From assembly GCF_003994235.2 (NCBI RefSeq), contig NZ_RYFG02000010.1, forward strand, positions 131,284 to 181,753: a stretch of DNA of 50,470 nt, given 5' to 3'. The DNA is from Candidatus Methylobacter oryzae (GTDB taxonomy: Bacteria > Pseudomonadota > Gammaproteobacteria > Methylococcales > Methylomonadaceae). The notes under the pieces were generated by a model that was given only the letters and a program-made list of their open reading frames with translations, was not told the origin of the DNA and did not search any database. Shown here piece after piece: positions 8,246 to 17,666 of the stretch (within the stretch, counting starts at the first letter, position 1; the number at the start of each line of letters is the position of its first letter). Both the position numbers and the translations under genes were made by a program.

Positions 8246-9985
8246 ATGCATAAAAACTTTCTTACCCTGATGTGCGGCGCCACTCTGCTCCTTATACATC
8301 CGTGGAGCCAAGCGGCCAGTGATTTACCTCCTACGGCCAAGGTAGAAATGGGACCGGTAGAAGAAGTATGTTCTGACTTCACTAATCCTGAATGGCGAAA
8401 AGAACAAGTCATCGATGGTGTAAAAATCCAAGCTTCACGACTCTGTAATCCTGACAACCCTGCCGACATCGCAGCCTTTGTTAAAGGCACAAACGGTATT
8501 TCGATGGCAACATTGATGGAAACCCAACTCGCTGCCGATGCGATTACTCTTTCCGACGATGTCGACGGCGACGGCGATCCTGATAAAGTCGTTATTAAAC
8601 TTGAAGTTGCCGAACTCAACGGCCATTCGCCGGACATGAAAGATCCGACCACGACTTTCGACATAGCTCCGGGCCTTCAACCGACTTTTTGGGTTTTTGC
8701 ACCAAAAACCCGTGACATGTCGACGCTGAGTATTTACGAACCCATCGCCAATCCATTACTGCGCGCACCGTCTCCGGTCATTCGTGTCGAGCAGGATGAC
8801 GTGGTTTGGCTGGTTCTTGAAAACACCCATTATTTGCCGCATTCGATACATTTGCATGGCATCGACCATCCTTACATGAATCATGCCGGCAGCGGTAACG
8901 ACGGCGTTGGACAGACCAGCAATATGGACACAATGCCGGGCCAAACCAAAACCTACGTAATCAAGCCGCGCCAACCCGGCACTATGTACTACCATTGCCA
9001 CGTTCAACCGCACACTCATATACCGATGGGCTTGCAGGGCATTTTTATCGTTGAGGAAAACCGCCCCAACAACTGGGTACAAACGCTTAACGTTGGCGCC
9101 GGTCAAGTACGTCATCCGTCTGTAGCGGTGCTTGAAAAATATGCCCGCGAGTATGACTTGCATTATCAATCGGCCGATAAAGAGCTGCACGAGCTTGTCG
9201 CCAGATCGGCTAACGATCCGCGGCTGATTGCCAAGCATATGAATACGGAATACGACACAACCGAAGCCACCGATGATTATTTCATGCTTAACGGCCGCTC
9301 TTTCCCTTACACGTTAAGGGAATCATTAATTGAAATGAGCCAGGATGAAAAAGTCAAGCTGCGGGTCCTGAATGGCCATACCGAATCCTTGGCTTTACAT
9401 ATTCACGGCCATAAACCGACCATAACCCATTATGACGGCGTCGATAACGGCCCAAGCTCTTACATCCAACGCGATGTACACGGCATGGTTCCCGCACAGC
9501 GTATTGACCTGGAGTTAAGCGGCGTCGACGACGGCTTGCACAGCTTTGGTCAAGGTATCTGGATGTTCCATGACCATGTTGAAAAATCGTTTACGACTAA
9601 CGGTGTTGGCGAAGGCGGCGATATCAGCCTGGTTGTCTATAAAGATTTCCTTGATGAAAAAGGCATTCCCAAAGCTCACGGTATGAGTCTTGCGCCCTAT
9701 TTCAGCAAAGGACTCTGGAAAGGTAATTATCCGATCTGGCAGGATTATGATGAGTGGCGCAGTTTAGGTCTTCCCGACCTGAAAGCCGCCTATCAGCCTT
9801 CTAAAGTTGCGGTACAAAACGTGCAGCCTCAATGGTCGCCGGATGCCGCTCCCGCACCTGCCGAACAAGAAAGTTCTGTTTTCGGAAAGCTGTTGTTCGG
9901 TTTAATACTGGGTTTATTAAGTTACGCGCTGATCATTAACCGCCAGACGGTTTATGATCGCGTTCGTAAGCTGCTGAACAAATAG
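8246..9985 (+). CDS. Exported, membrane-anchored multicopper oxidase
   Basis: This is a copper oxidase of 579 residues with a signal peptide (residues 1-23, ending QAA) and a C-terminal membrane helix followed by a basic tail (about 549-579). Copper ligands are visible as HLHG (H202, H204), HCHVQPHTHIPM (H250-C251-H252...H256...M), HIHGH (H385-H389) and FHDH (H442-H444). The Cys-containing type 1 site is therefore in the first cupredoxin domain, as in some two-domain oxidases, not at the C-terminus as in classical laccases. An Asp-rich stretch (DDVDGDGDPD, about 103-112) looks like a calcium loop. GAGG precedes the ATG. The substrate (metal ion, phenol or nitrogen oxide) is unknown. Confidence 0.88.
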   Translation: MHKNFLTLMCGATLLLIHPWSQAASDLPPTAKVEMGPVEEVCSDFTNPEWRKEQVIDGVKIQASRLCNPDNPADIAAFVKGTNGISMATLMETQLAADAITLSDDVDGDGDPDKVVIKLEVAELNGHSPDMKDPTTTFDIAPGLQPTFWVFAPKTRDMSTLSIYEPIANPLLRAPSPVIRVEQDDVVWLVLENTHYLPHSIHLHGIDHPYMNHAGSGNDGVGQTSNMDTMPGQTKTYVIKPRQPGTMYYHCHVQPHTHIPMGLQGIFIVEENRPNNWVQTLNVGAGQVRHPSVAVLEKYAREYDLHYQSADKELHELVARSANDPRLIAKHMNTEYDTTEATDDYFMLNGRSFPYTLRESLIEMSQDEKVKLRVLNGHTESLALHIHGHKPTITHYDGVDNGPSSYIQRDVHGMVPAQRIDLELSGVDDGLHSFGQGIWMFHDHVEKSFTTNGVGEGGDISLVVYKDFLDEKGIPKAHGMSLAPYFSKGLWKGNYPIWQDYDEWRSLGLPDLKAAYQPSKVAVQNVQPQWSPDAAPAPAEQESSVFGKLLFGLILGLLSYALIINRQTVYDRVRKLLNK

Positions 9986-10005
9986 CTCCAGTCGTTACTT
10001 AGAGA

Positions 10006-10031
10006 CATTGCCTACACGGACGTAGGCAATG
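10006..10031 (+). terminator. Hairpin after the multicopper oxidase gene
   Basis: Perfect 10-bp arms (CATTGCCTAC and GTAGGCAATG) with a 6-nt loop lie 21 bp after the stop codon. No T-run follows, so it may be a transcript-end stabiliser rather than a full intrinsic terminator. Confidence 0.5.
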
Positions 10032-10210
10032 ATGTAAACCGCGATCCTAATAACCGAAGTTTTACATTGAAATATCTCCAACTCATTTCCAAGCCTTCAC
10101 TGTATAACCGCCCACATTCTGGCATCGCATACGCCCGACGCTTCTTGGCTGAAGTAGTAGCTGCTCCATAGAAAAATGGCTGTCAAGCATTAAAACCGGA
10201 CTCCCTCAAT

Positions 10211-13200
10211 ATGATGCGAACTTATGCCGTACTTGTCACAGCATTAATATGTCCATGCTTTTCAGCATCGGCGGAACCCATCCACTTACAGTTACGCTGG
10301 CACCACCAGTTTCAATTTGCAGGGTACTATGCGGCCTTAGAAAAAGGCTATTACAAAGACGCAGGACTCGACGTCGTTATCCATGAAGGCACGCCTAACA
10401 ATAAACCGGTGCAGGAAGTCCTTCAAGGACATGCCCAATATGGCGAAGCCAACAGCGAATTATTATTGGAACGATTGCGCGGCGCACCGGTTGTTGCTTT
10501 AGCTGCGATATATCAACATTCTCCTTCCGTCTTAATCGTGCGCAAGGATGCCGGGATTTTTTCACCCGACGATTTAGTCGGAAAAAAAATCATGCTGATG
10601 GATCAAACCGTCGACACTGATTTTATCGCCATGTTCAATAACGAAGGCATTGACGCAAGCCTTCTTCATATCATTCCCAGCAGTTATGAAATTAGCGATT
10701 TAGTTAACGGCAAGGTAGACGCATTTAACTCGTACCTGAGCAACGAGCCCTATTTTCTGAAACAACAAGGAATTGAATTTACCGTACTCAATCCGCGCAA
10801 TTATGGCGTCGACTTTTACAGCGACATTCTGTTTACAACGGAAGATGAGCTTAAACGGCACCCCGAGCGCGTAAAGGCATTCCGCCAAGCCAGTCTCGAA
10901 GGCTGGTATTACGCAATGAATCATCCGCAAGAAATTATTGATCTATTGGTCAATAAATATAAAGTTACCAAATCCAGGGACCATCTTAACTTTGAGGCAG
11001 ACACAGTACGCTCGCTGATAATGCCGGATGTGATCGATCTAGGACACATGAATCCCTGGCGCTGGCGGCATATGGCCGAAACATTCATAAAAGCCGGCAT
11101 GGTTGAAAACGATCGATTGCTGCAAAATTTCAGCTACGATTCTGACTCTAAAGCCGACAAGGAAAAACTGCTCGGCTATATCAAAATTGCAGTCATCACG
11201 GCTCTATTGACCGGCGCTATTACTTTAGGACTATTAGCTTCCTATCGATCACTAAAGCGAAGAAATATAGTAGCCGCCCGTAACGAAAAGCTGCTACGCC
11301 TATCCCATGAAACAGCGGGAATAGGCTATTACGTGATCGACTTGGCGACCGGTTGCTGGGAAAGCTCCTCTCTACTCGACCAGATCCTCGGCATCGAAGC
11401 CGGATTTGAACGAAAGGCTTCCAATTGGGCGACATTAATCCATCCTGAATACCGCCAGCGCGCGCTTGATCGCTATCAAGAAATCATCCGCAACCAAGAA
11501 CCGTTCTCGATGGAATATGAAATCATCCGCTCTAGCGACGCTACGACACGTTGGGTCAGCGCTCATGGCGACATTGAGTACGATAAACTCGGCAAACCGA
11601 CTCATCTGGTAGTGACCATTCAGGATATTACCGAGCGCAAACAAGCAGAGCATCAGCTCACCCGGCAACTCCGCTATTTAGCTATTATGGAGCGCATATC
11701 CCGGATAAGCTCTACGAACGAAAGTCTTGAAACCATGCTCGACAAAGTACTAAGAGAAATCAAGTTAATCTTCAAGGCTGACCGCGCCTGGTTCCTGTAT
11801 CCTTGCGATCCGAATGCAAGTTTTTGGTCAGTGCCGATGGAACATACTCGTCCCGAGTGGCCGGGCGCCTTTAAACGAGATATGAAGATTCCTGTGACTA
11901 AAGAACTTGCAGAACTTTTTCATGAGGCGCTCGAAGCCAACGAAACCCTGCAATACGGCCCCACACTGGAACACAGCGTTCCAACAATGGTGGCCGATGA
12001 ATTTTCGGTAAAATCTCAACTGCTTGCAGCGCTTCGGCCGCAAATAGGCAGCCCCTGGCTACTTGGCATTCATCATTGCTCAGAGGCCTACATTCATGAC
12101 TCGGATGATCTACGGATATTTACCGAGCTTGCTCAAAGAATTACCGACACACTGAGCAGCCTGATTTCGCTCAAAAGCCTCCGGGAAAGCGAAGAACATT
12201 TCCGCCAACTCATTCAAAAATCACCTGTTGCGATCGCTATAGTCAATAAACAAGGTGGAGTCGATTTATTGAATGACAGATTTATTGAATCTTTCGGTTA
12301 CACTTTAAACGACACGCCAACACTGGAGGCATGGTGGCCGCTCGCTTATCCCGAACAATCCTATCGGGATCATGTCAAAGAAATTTGGGCGGCGGCAATG
12401 GCAAAAGCTATTGCCGATGGCAAAGAGTTTACGTTGACGGACTTTGGAGTAACCTGCAAAGACGGCACAATACGCGATATTGTTTTTTACAATGCCCTCG
12501 TCGGCGAGCGAGTTCTGATATTTCTGGATGACATCACCGAACGCAAGTCTGTTGAAAATAAATTGCGCAGCCGTACCGATGAACTGGCCCTGCAGAACCA
12601 TATTTTGCAATTAATTAATCAAGGCGTTGACCTAGCCAAGATATTGGATGAGTTAGCCCATCAAATTGAAGCGCTACATCCTAATATGTTGTGCTCGATT
12701 TTGTTGCTGGATGAGGACAATCAACACCTACGCCACGGCGCTGCACCCAGTTTGCCGGACTTCTACAATCAAGCCATTGATGGCTTAACGATTGGCGATG
12801 GCATCGGCTCATGCGGCACTGCGGCGTATCGCGGCGAAAGCGTCATTATCAGCGATGTGGCAAACCATCCCTATTGTCAACCGTATCTTGATCTGGCCCG
12901 GTTAGCCGGTCTGCAAGCCTGCTGGTCACACCCGATTAAAAATAACCAAGGGAACGTGCTGGGAACTTTTGCTGTCTACCATCGCCAGCCTACTCAGCCT
13001 ACCGAAACACAAATCAAGCTGATCGCTCACTATGCCGGCCTTGCTCAATTGGCAATTGAAAAAAACAGGTCAATGAGCCAAATAGCAGAATCGCTATCCG
13101 TATTAAAAGCCACGCTGGAATCTACCGATGAAGCAATCCTGGCTGTGGACATGAACAACAAGTGGCTGCTGCATAACCAAAAATTTCTTGATTTGTGGCA

Positions 13201-15205
13201 AATTCCAAATGAAGCCGTCGCTGCCGAAATAGGCGCCGAAAAACTACCGTATCAGTCCAGTCATATTTTGGACCAACTTAAAGACAGCGAAGCTTTTTCC
13301 AATCAAGTAACCAAACTGCACGCAACTCCCGAAGCTCATTCGTTCGATATTATTGAATTTAAAAACGGTAAAATTATCGAGCGCTTCTCGGTCCCTAAGA
13401 TGATCAACAATAAAGTCGTCGGCAGGGTATGGAGTTTCCGTGACGTTACCGAACAAAAACAGGCAGAAGCTGAGCTCCGTATCGCAGCAACCGCCTTTGA
13501 ATCGCAAGAAGGCATGTCCATTACCGATGCCGATCAAATGATTCTGAAGGTCAATAAGGCTTTTACCCGCATTACCGGTTATGGCCCGGAAGAAGTCATC
13601 GGACACACTCATTCCTTGCTTAAGTCGGGTCGGCATGATGCACACTTTTATCGCGCGTTGCAATACAGTTTGAAAAAGAACGGCTATTGGGAAGGGGAAA
13701 TATGGAATCGGCGCAAGAATGGGGAAATTTATCCTCAATGGCTTAGCATTACTACCGTTAGCGATGCGAACAACCGGATTACCAACTATGTTGCCGCATT
13801 CACCGACATCACCAAAGACAAAGAAGCGGAAGAAACGATTCATAATTTGGCTTACTACGATCCGCTTACCGCCCTGCCCAATCGCCGCCTGCTGTGGGAA
13901 CGCCTGAAGCATGGCATTAAAATGGAACGGCGTGACGGCAAACAGCTGGCGCTGCTAATGCTCGACCTGGACCGCTTTAAAGCCGTCAATGACAGCATGG
14001 GACATTTGGCCGGTGACGAATTACTGCAACAAGTCGCCGCCCGTATTAAAGCAAGATTACGCGATGCCGACATGGTCGCTCGTCTAGGTGGCGATGAGTT
14101 TGTCGTGCTATTGGAAAACATTGCCCATGCCGAAGATGCCGCGCGAGTCGCGGAACATATCGTTGCCGATTTGAGTCAACCGTTTCATTTACTCAAAAGT
14201 AACAATGTCCATCCTGATCTAGGCCGAAAAGTCAGAATCGGCGCCAGTATCGGCATCAGTTTGTTCCCACAGCACGGTAATAGCCCTGAAACACTGCTGG
14301 ATAACGCGGATACCGCTCTCTACCGGGCTAAAGACGAAGGCCGCGGCTGTTTTGCCTATTTTTCCGAAGAGTTTACGACTATCGCTCGCGAACGCATCGC
14401 ACTGGAAACCCGCTTACGCCACGCTACCGAGCAACGAGAATTGTGCGTTTATTACCAGGCGCAAATAGACATCGACAGCGGGCTGATAATCGGCGCCGAA
14501 GCCTTGGTACGCTGGCACGATCCGACTGAAGGATTGATTTCGCCGGCCAACTTTATCCCTATTGCCGAAGAAACCGGCTTGATTGTCGAAATCGGCGCCT
14601 GGGTGTTGCGCGAGACCTGCCGGCAAGGCCGCCGTTGGATAGAAGCCGGCTTACCGCCGCTAACATTAGCAGTCAATGTATCGCCGCACCAGTTCCGCCG
14701 CAGCAATATCAGCGCCTTGGTAGCCGAAGTGCTGCACGAGACCGGCTTTCCTGCCAAACAATTAGAGTTAGAACTGACCGAAAGCGGTCTGATGGAAAAT
14801 GAAGAAAAGGCGGTTGAAGTACTTAATAGCTTACGAGCTCAAGGCGTCCGTCTTGCTATCGATGATTTCGGTACCGGTTATTCATCCCTAGCCTATCTAA
14901 AACGCTTTCCGTTGGATGTGCTAAAAATCGATAAAAGCTTTATCGATGACATTCCCTCAGTACAGGACGATATGGAAATTACCGCAACGATTGTCGCGAT
15001 GGGGCATATTTTAGGATTCAAAGTTTTGGCTGAAGGCGTAGAAACACAGGAGCAACTGGCATTCTTGAGAAAAAAAGGCTGCGATACTTATCAAGGCTAT
15101 ATCAAAAGCAAACCGCTACCGGCAGATGAGTTTGCCCGGCTGCTGCGTGAACAAATGCATGCCAATAACCTTCCTGGTGCGTTAGCCAATACCGTCAAAA
15201 CCTAA
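10211..15205 (+). CDS. NMT1-like sensor with PAS/GAF domains, GGDEF and EAL
   Basis: This 1664-residue membrane protein is predicted to make and break down cyclic di-GMP in response to a periplasmic ligand. Order: signal peptide (1-21); NMT1/THI5-type periplasmic binding domain (about 22-310, LRWHHQFQFAGYYAALEKGYY); membrane helix (324-346); PAS (to about 480); GAF; PAS; GAF; two more PAS domains (to about 1210); GGDEF (active site GGDEF 1293-1297, preceded by RDAD, an inhibitory I-site); EAL (EALVRWH from 1430, DDFGTGYSSLAYLKRF, AEGVE). Both catalytic domains look intact. NMT1 domains bind pyrimidine- or thiamine-precursor-like molecules; the ligand here is unknown. It lies just upstream of motAB. 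Confidence 0.93.
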   Translation: MMRTYAVLVTALICPCFSASAEPIHLQLRWHHQFQFAGYYAALEKGYYKDAGLDVVIHEGTPNNKPVQEVLQGHAQYGEANSELLLERLRGAPVVALAAIYQHSPSVLIVRKDAGIFSPDDLVGKKIMLMDQTVDTDFIAMFNNEGIDASLLHIIPSSYEISDLVNGKVDAFNSYLSNEPYFLKQQGIEFTVLNPRNYGVDFYSDILFTTEDELKRHPERVKAFRQASLEGWYYAMNHPQEIIDLLVNKYKVTKSRDHLNFEADTVRSLIMPDVIDLGHMNPWRWRHMAETFIKAGMVENDRLLQNFSYDSDSKADKEKLLGYIKIAVITALLTGAITLGLLASYRSLKRRNIVAARNEKLLRLSHETAGIGYYVIDLATGCWESSSLLDQILGIEAGFERKASNWATLIHPEYRQRALDRYQEIIRNQEPFSMEYEIIRSSDATTRWVSAHGDIEYDKLGKPTHLVVTIQDITERKQAEHQLTRQLRYLAIMERISRISSTNESLETMLDKVLREIKLIFKADRAWFLYPCDPNASFWSVPMEHTRPEWPGAFKRDMKIPVTKELAELFHEALEANETLQYGPTLEHSVPTMVADEFSVKSQLLAALRPQIGSPWLLGIHHCSEAYIHDSDDLRIFTELAQRITDTLSSLISLKSLRESEEHFRQLIQKSPVAIAIVNKQGGVDLLNDRFIESFGYTLNDTPTLEAWWPLAYPEQSYRDHVKEIWAAAMAKAIADGKEFTLTDFGVTCKDGTIRDIVFYNALVGERVLIFLDDITERKSVENKLRSRTDELALQNHILQLINQGVDLAKILDELAHQIEALHPNMLCSILLLDEDNQHLRHGAAPSLPDFYNQAIDGLTIGDGIGSCGTAAYRGESVIISDVANHPYCQPYLDLARLAGLQACWSHPIKNNQGNVLGTFAVYHRQPTQPTETQIKLIAHYAGLAQLAIEKNRSMSQIAESLSVLKATLESTDEAILAVDMNNKWLLHNQKFLDLWQIPNEAVAAEIGAEKLPYQSSHILDQLKDSEAFSNQVTKLHATPEAHSFDIIEFKNGKIIERFSVPKMINNKVVGRVWSFRDVTEQKQAEAELRIAATAFESQEGMSITDADQMILKVNKAFTRITGYGPEEVIGHTHSLLKSGRHDAHFYRALQYSLKKNGYWEGEIWNRRKNGEIYPQWLSITTVSDANNRITNYVAAFTDITKDKEAEETIHNLAYYDPLTALPNRRLLWERLKHGIKMERRDGKQLALLMLDLDRFKAVNDSMGHLAGDELLQQVAARIKARLRDADMVARLGGDEFVVLLENIAHAEDAARVAEHIVADLSQPFHLLKSNNVHPDLGRKVRIGASIGISLFPQHGNSPETLLDNADTALYRAKDEGRGCFAYFSEEFTTIARERIALETRLRHATEQRELCVYYQAQIDIDSGLIIGAEALVRWHDPTEGLISPANFIPIAEETGLIVEIGAWVLRETCRQGRRWIEAGLPPLTLAVNVSPHQFRRSNISALVAEVLHETGFPAKQLELELTESGLMENEEKAVEVLNSLRAQGVRLAIDDFGTGYSSLAYLKRFPLDVLKIDKSFIDDIPSVQDDMEITATIVAMGHILGFKVLAEGVETQEQLAFLRKKGCDTYQGYIKSKPLPADEFARLLREQMHANNLPGALANTVKT

Positions 15206-15402
15206 AAAGAGCGAAGCCATGAAAGACTAAACCTTGAATTTCAATTTCAAGCTAAAATTAAGTTATCGAGATAATAGGATTGAGAACGGAAAGCCTCAGA
15301 TTTAAACTCGGCTTTTAGATTAATCAATATATAATCGCACAGTAATCATTATCTAAGTAATATTGCTTACTTCTAATATAAACCAACCACAAAAGTGAAC
15401 AC

Positions 15403-16251
15403 ATGTTAGTTATTGCTGGATATTTAATCCTTTCTATAGCAATTATGGGCGGATTTCTAGGCGCAGGCGGACACCCCGGCGTTCTATTCCAACCTTTTGA
15501 GTTTGTTATCATTATTGGCGCAGCCGTGGGAGCTTTTGTCTGCGGAAACTCTAAAACAGTGATAAAAGCCGCCGTTAGCCAGGCAACCGCCACCCTAAAA
15601 GGCTCCCCATACACTAAAGAATATTATCTGGATTTGCTGCTGTGTTTTTACGCAATTACTACCAAAACGCGTAAAGAAGGCTTGCTGTCGTTAGAAAGTA
15701 TTATCGACGATCCTCACAACAGCCCGGTATTTACGCCCAAAATCCTCCACGACCACCATTTACTGGAATTCATCTGCGACAACCTGCGTTTGATCGTTAC
15801 CGGAGTTGAGGTCTATGCCTTGGAAGAGCTAATGGACCAGGAACTTGAAACCCACCACGAAGAAGCTCATGCCCCGGTCAAAGCCATTCAGAATATCGCT
15901 GACGGTCTGCCGGCTTTTGGGATTGTCGCCGCAGTACTAGGTGTTGTGCATACCATGGAATCGGTTGGTATTCCCCCTTCGGAACTCGGTAAATTGATCG
16001 CTGCCGCATTGGTAGGAACATTCCTTGGTATCTTATTGGCTTACGGCTATATCGGCCCTGTCTCGGCTGTAATGGCAGAGCGTGTTGAAGCCTCCGGTAA
16101 TGTCTTTAAATGCGCCCAGAAAGGCTTGCTGTGTTGCGCTAAAGGGGTGTCGCCCGCCATGACTGCGGAATATATGCGCACGATGATTGCTTCGGCGATG
16201 CGGCCCGGCTTTTTGGAATTGGAAGAACAATTAAGAGCCAACAAAGGTTAA
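15403..16251 (+). CDS. motA: Flagellar motor stator protein MotA
   Basis: MotA forms the ion-conducting stator with MotB and pushes on the rotor. The 282-residue protein has four predicted membrane segments (about 1-22, 34-52, 168-190 and 200-222) with a large cytoplasmic loop between the second and third. The family signature PAFGIVAAVLGVVHTME marks the third helix, including the conserved proline. It starts with ATG at 15403 after a weak ribosome site and is followed 8 bp later by motB, so the two are cotranscribed. The 197 bp upstream is AT-rich and should carry the promoter. Confidence 0.95.
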   Translation: MLVIAGYLILSIAIMGGFLGAGGHPGVLFQPFEFVIIIGAAVGAFVCGNSKTVIKAAVSQATATLKGSPYTKEYYLDLLLCFYAITTKTRKEGLLSLESIIDDPHNSPVFTPKILHDHHLLEFICDNLRLIVTGVEVYALEELMDQELETHHEEAHAPVKAIQNIADGLPAFGIVAAVLGVVHTMESVGIPPSELGKLIAAALVGTFLGILLAYGYIGPVSAVMAERVEASGNVFKCAQKGLLCCAKGVSPAMTAEYMRTMIASAMRPGFLELEEQLRANKG

Positions 16252-16259
16252 TTTAGAAA

Positions 16260-17186
16260 ATGTCCGACCAACAACCCATCATCATAAAAAAAATAAAAAA
16301 AGGCGGCCACGGTCATCATGGAGGTGCCTGGAAGCTGGCTTACGCGGATTTCGTTACCGCTATGATGGCCTTTTTTTTACTGATGTGGTTATTAGGAACG
16401 ACTACCGAACCGGAACGCAAAGGAATCGCCGAGTATTTTCAAGACCCCTTCAAAGCCTCCACCGAAGAAAGAGGCAAGGATGTCGGCGACAGGACCAGCA
16501 TTATCGAAGCGGGAGGGTCGGATATTTCCTCACAAGATCAAGGCCAGATAAATAAAGGTAAAACTGCTGAAGAAATGGAAATTACCCCTGAAGATATTGA
16601 ACGTAAAGCCGAAGAACTTGAAAAAGAAAAACTTGAAAATTTAAAACAAAAAATCCAGGAAAAAATAGACGGAACGCCTGAATTGAACGAATACAAAGAT
16701 CAAATCAAGCTGGAAATTACATCCGAAGGTTTAAGAATATTAATTGTCGACGCCCAAAACAGGCCGATGTATAAATTGGCCAGCGCAGAGCCCGAACCGC
16801 AAATCAAATTGATTTTGAGAGCATTAGCTCCGGTTATCAGCGAGCTTCCTAATAAAGTCAGTCTTAATGGACACACTGACGCGCGGCCTTTTCCAGCCAA
16901 CCAGAAAAAGTATACGAATTGGGAACTCTCCAGCGACCGGGCCAATGCCGCCCGCTATGAATTAACCCAAGGCGGGCTTGCCGAAGAAAAAGTCTTAAGA
17001 GTTATCGGCTTATCGTCGAGCGTTCCGTATAGTCCTTCCACAGAACCGCTGGACCCGATCAACCGGCGAATTTCCATTATTGTTATGAACAGAAAGACGG
17101 AACAAGAAGTCTTGCAAAGCGAAGGCGATAAAGCGAGTGAGGAGAAGGCAACGCCTGCTAAGAAAACAGAGCAAAAGCAGCACTAA
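16260..17186 (+). CDS. motB: Flagellar motor stator protein MotB
   Basis: MotB anchors the stator to peptidoglycan and supplies the proton-accepting aspartate. In this 308-residue protein the single membrane helix starts YADFVTAMMAFFLLMWLL, with the essential Asp at position 30. A charged Glu/Lys-rich linker (about 95-135) is followed by an OmpA-like peptidoglycan-binding domain (LNGHTDARPF, then NWELSSDRANAARYEL). The N-terminal KKGGHGHHGGAWK stretch is typical of MotB. It ends in a Lys/Glu-rich tail. It directly follows motA. Confidence 0.95.
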   Translation: MSDQQPIIIKKIKKGGHGHHGGAWKLAYADFVTAMMAFFLLMWLLGTTTEPERKGIAEYFQDPFKASTEERGKDVGDRTSIIEAGGSDISSQDQGQINKGKTAEEMEITPEDIERKAEELEKEKLENLKQKIQEKIDGTPELNEYKDQIKLEITSEGLRILIVDAQNRPMYKLASAEPEPQIKLILRALAPVISELPNKVSLNGHTDARPFPANQKKYTNWELSSDRANAARYELTQGGLAEEKVLRVIGLSSSVPYSPSTEPLDPINRRISIIVMNRKTEQEVLQSEGDKASEEKATPAKKTEQKQH

Positions 17187-17214
17187 GATTTTTACTTTCG
17201 CTGTCTACTTATCA

Positions 17215-17529
17215 TTAAGATAAATGCTTGTTGATTACAGAGGGTAACTGTTTAGGCGATTTAATGCGCAGTTGTTTATTGACGTTGAACCTGCCGAACA
17301 CAACTTCAATATCGCCGACAACTACCCCAAATTCCTTTGCCAGAAACCGAACCATATGATCGGTCGCCCTGCCCGCAACCGGCGCGGCGGTGACGCTGAT
17401 TTTGAGCTGCTTGCCTTTAACCTTGCCAATCGCATCCTGTTTTGCGCTGGGTTGGCCGAGAACATTAAGCACTAAGGTTTCGCCATCCCAAGCACAGAAA
17501 GAATTGATTGCCCATCCTTTGTTTTTCAT
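17215..17529 (-). CDS. DUF167 (YggU/UPF0235) family protein
   Basis: This 104-residue protein has the DUF167 pattern: LNVLGQPSAKQDAIG, then KISVTAAPVAGRATDHMVRFLAKEFGV. The family is widespread and small, with no firmly established activity. A GTG immediately precedes the ATG at 17529, so the start could be one codon longer. It is convergent with motB (28 bp between stops) and downstream of the MHS transporter on the same strand, separated from it by a 58-bp repeat. Confidence 0.85.
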   Translation of the reverse strand: MKNKGWAINSFCAWDGETLVLNVLGQPSAKQDAIGKVKGKQLKISVTAAPVAGRATDHMVRFLAKEFGVVVGDIEVVFGRFNVNKQLRIKSPKQLPSVINKHLS

Positions 17530-17608
17530 CACGTTATCTGGAATAAATTGACTATAGCGCCAGCGGGAACTGGTATTTCGGGCTTAGCTTTATTCCGACC
17601 AACGCCAT

Positions 17609-17666
17609 TTATACCCAAAGGGCATAAGTTCCGTTTGCGCAGGCAAGCTGCCCAGCTCAGCTTTAT
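17609..17666 (+). repeat. 58-bp two-hairpin repeat, copy 2, at the MHS transporter stop codon
   Basis: The copy begins TTATACCC and ends CTTTAT. Hairpin A is intact. Hairpin B is diverged (TTGCGCAG-GCAAG-CTGCCCAG). The closing TTAT contains the complement of the transporter TAA stop at 17663-17665, the same placement as copy 1 at cheA. Confidence 0.9.

Noticed and set aside
15290-15315. AAAGCC...GGCTTTT hairpin between the GGDEF-EAL gene and motA
   Set aside because: Only six base pairs with a 14-nt loop; too weak to call a terminator.
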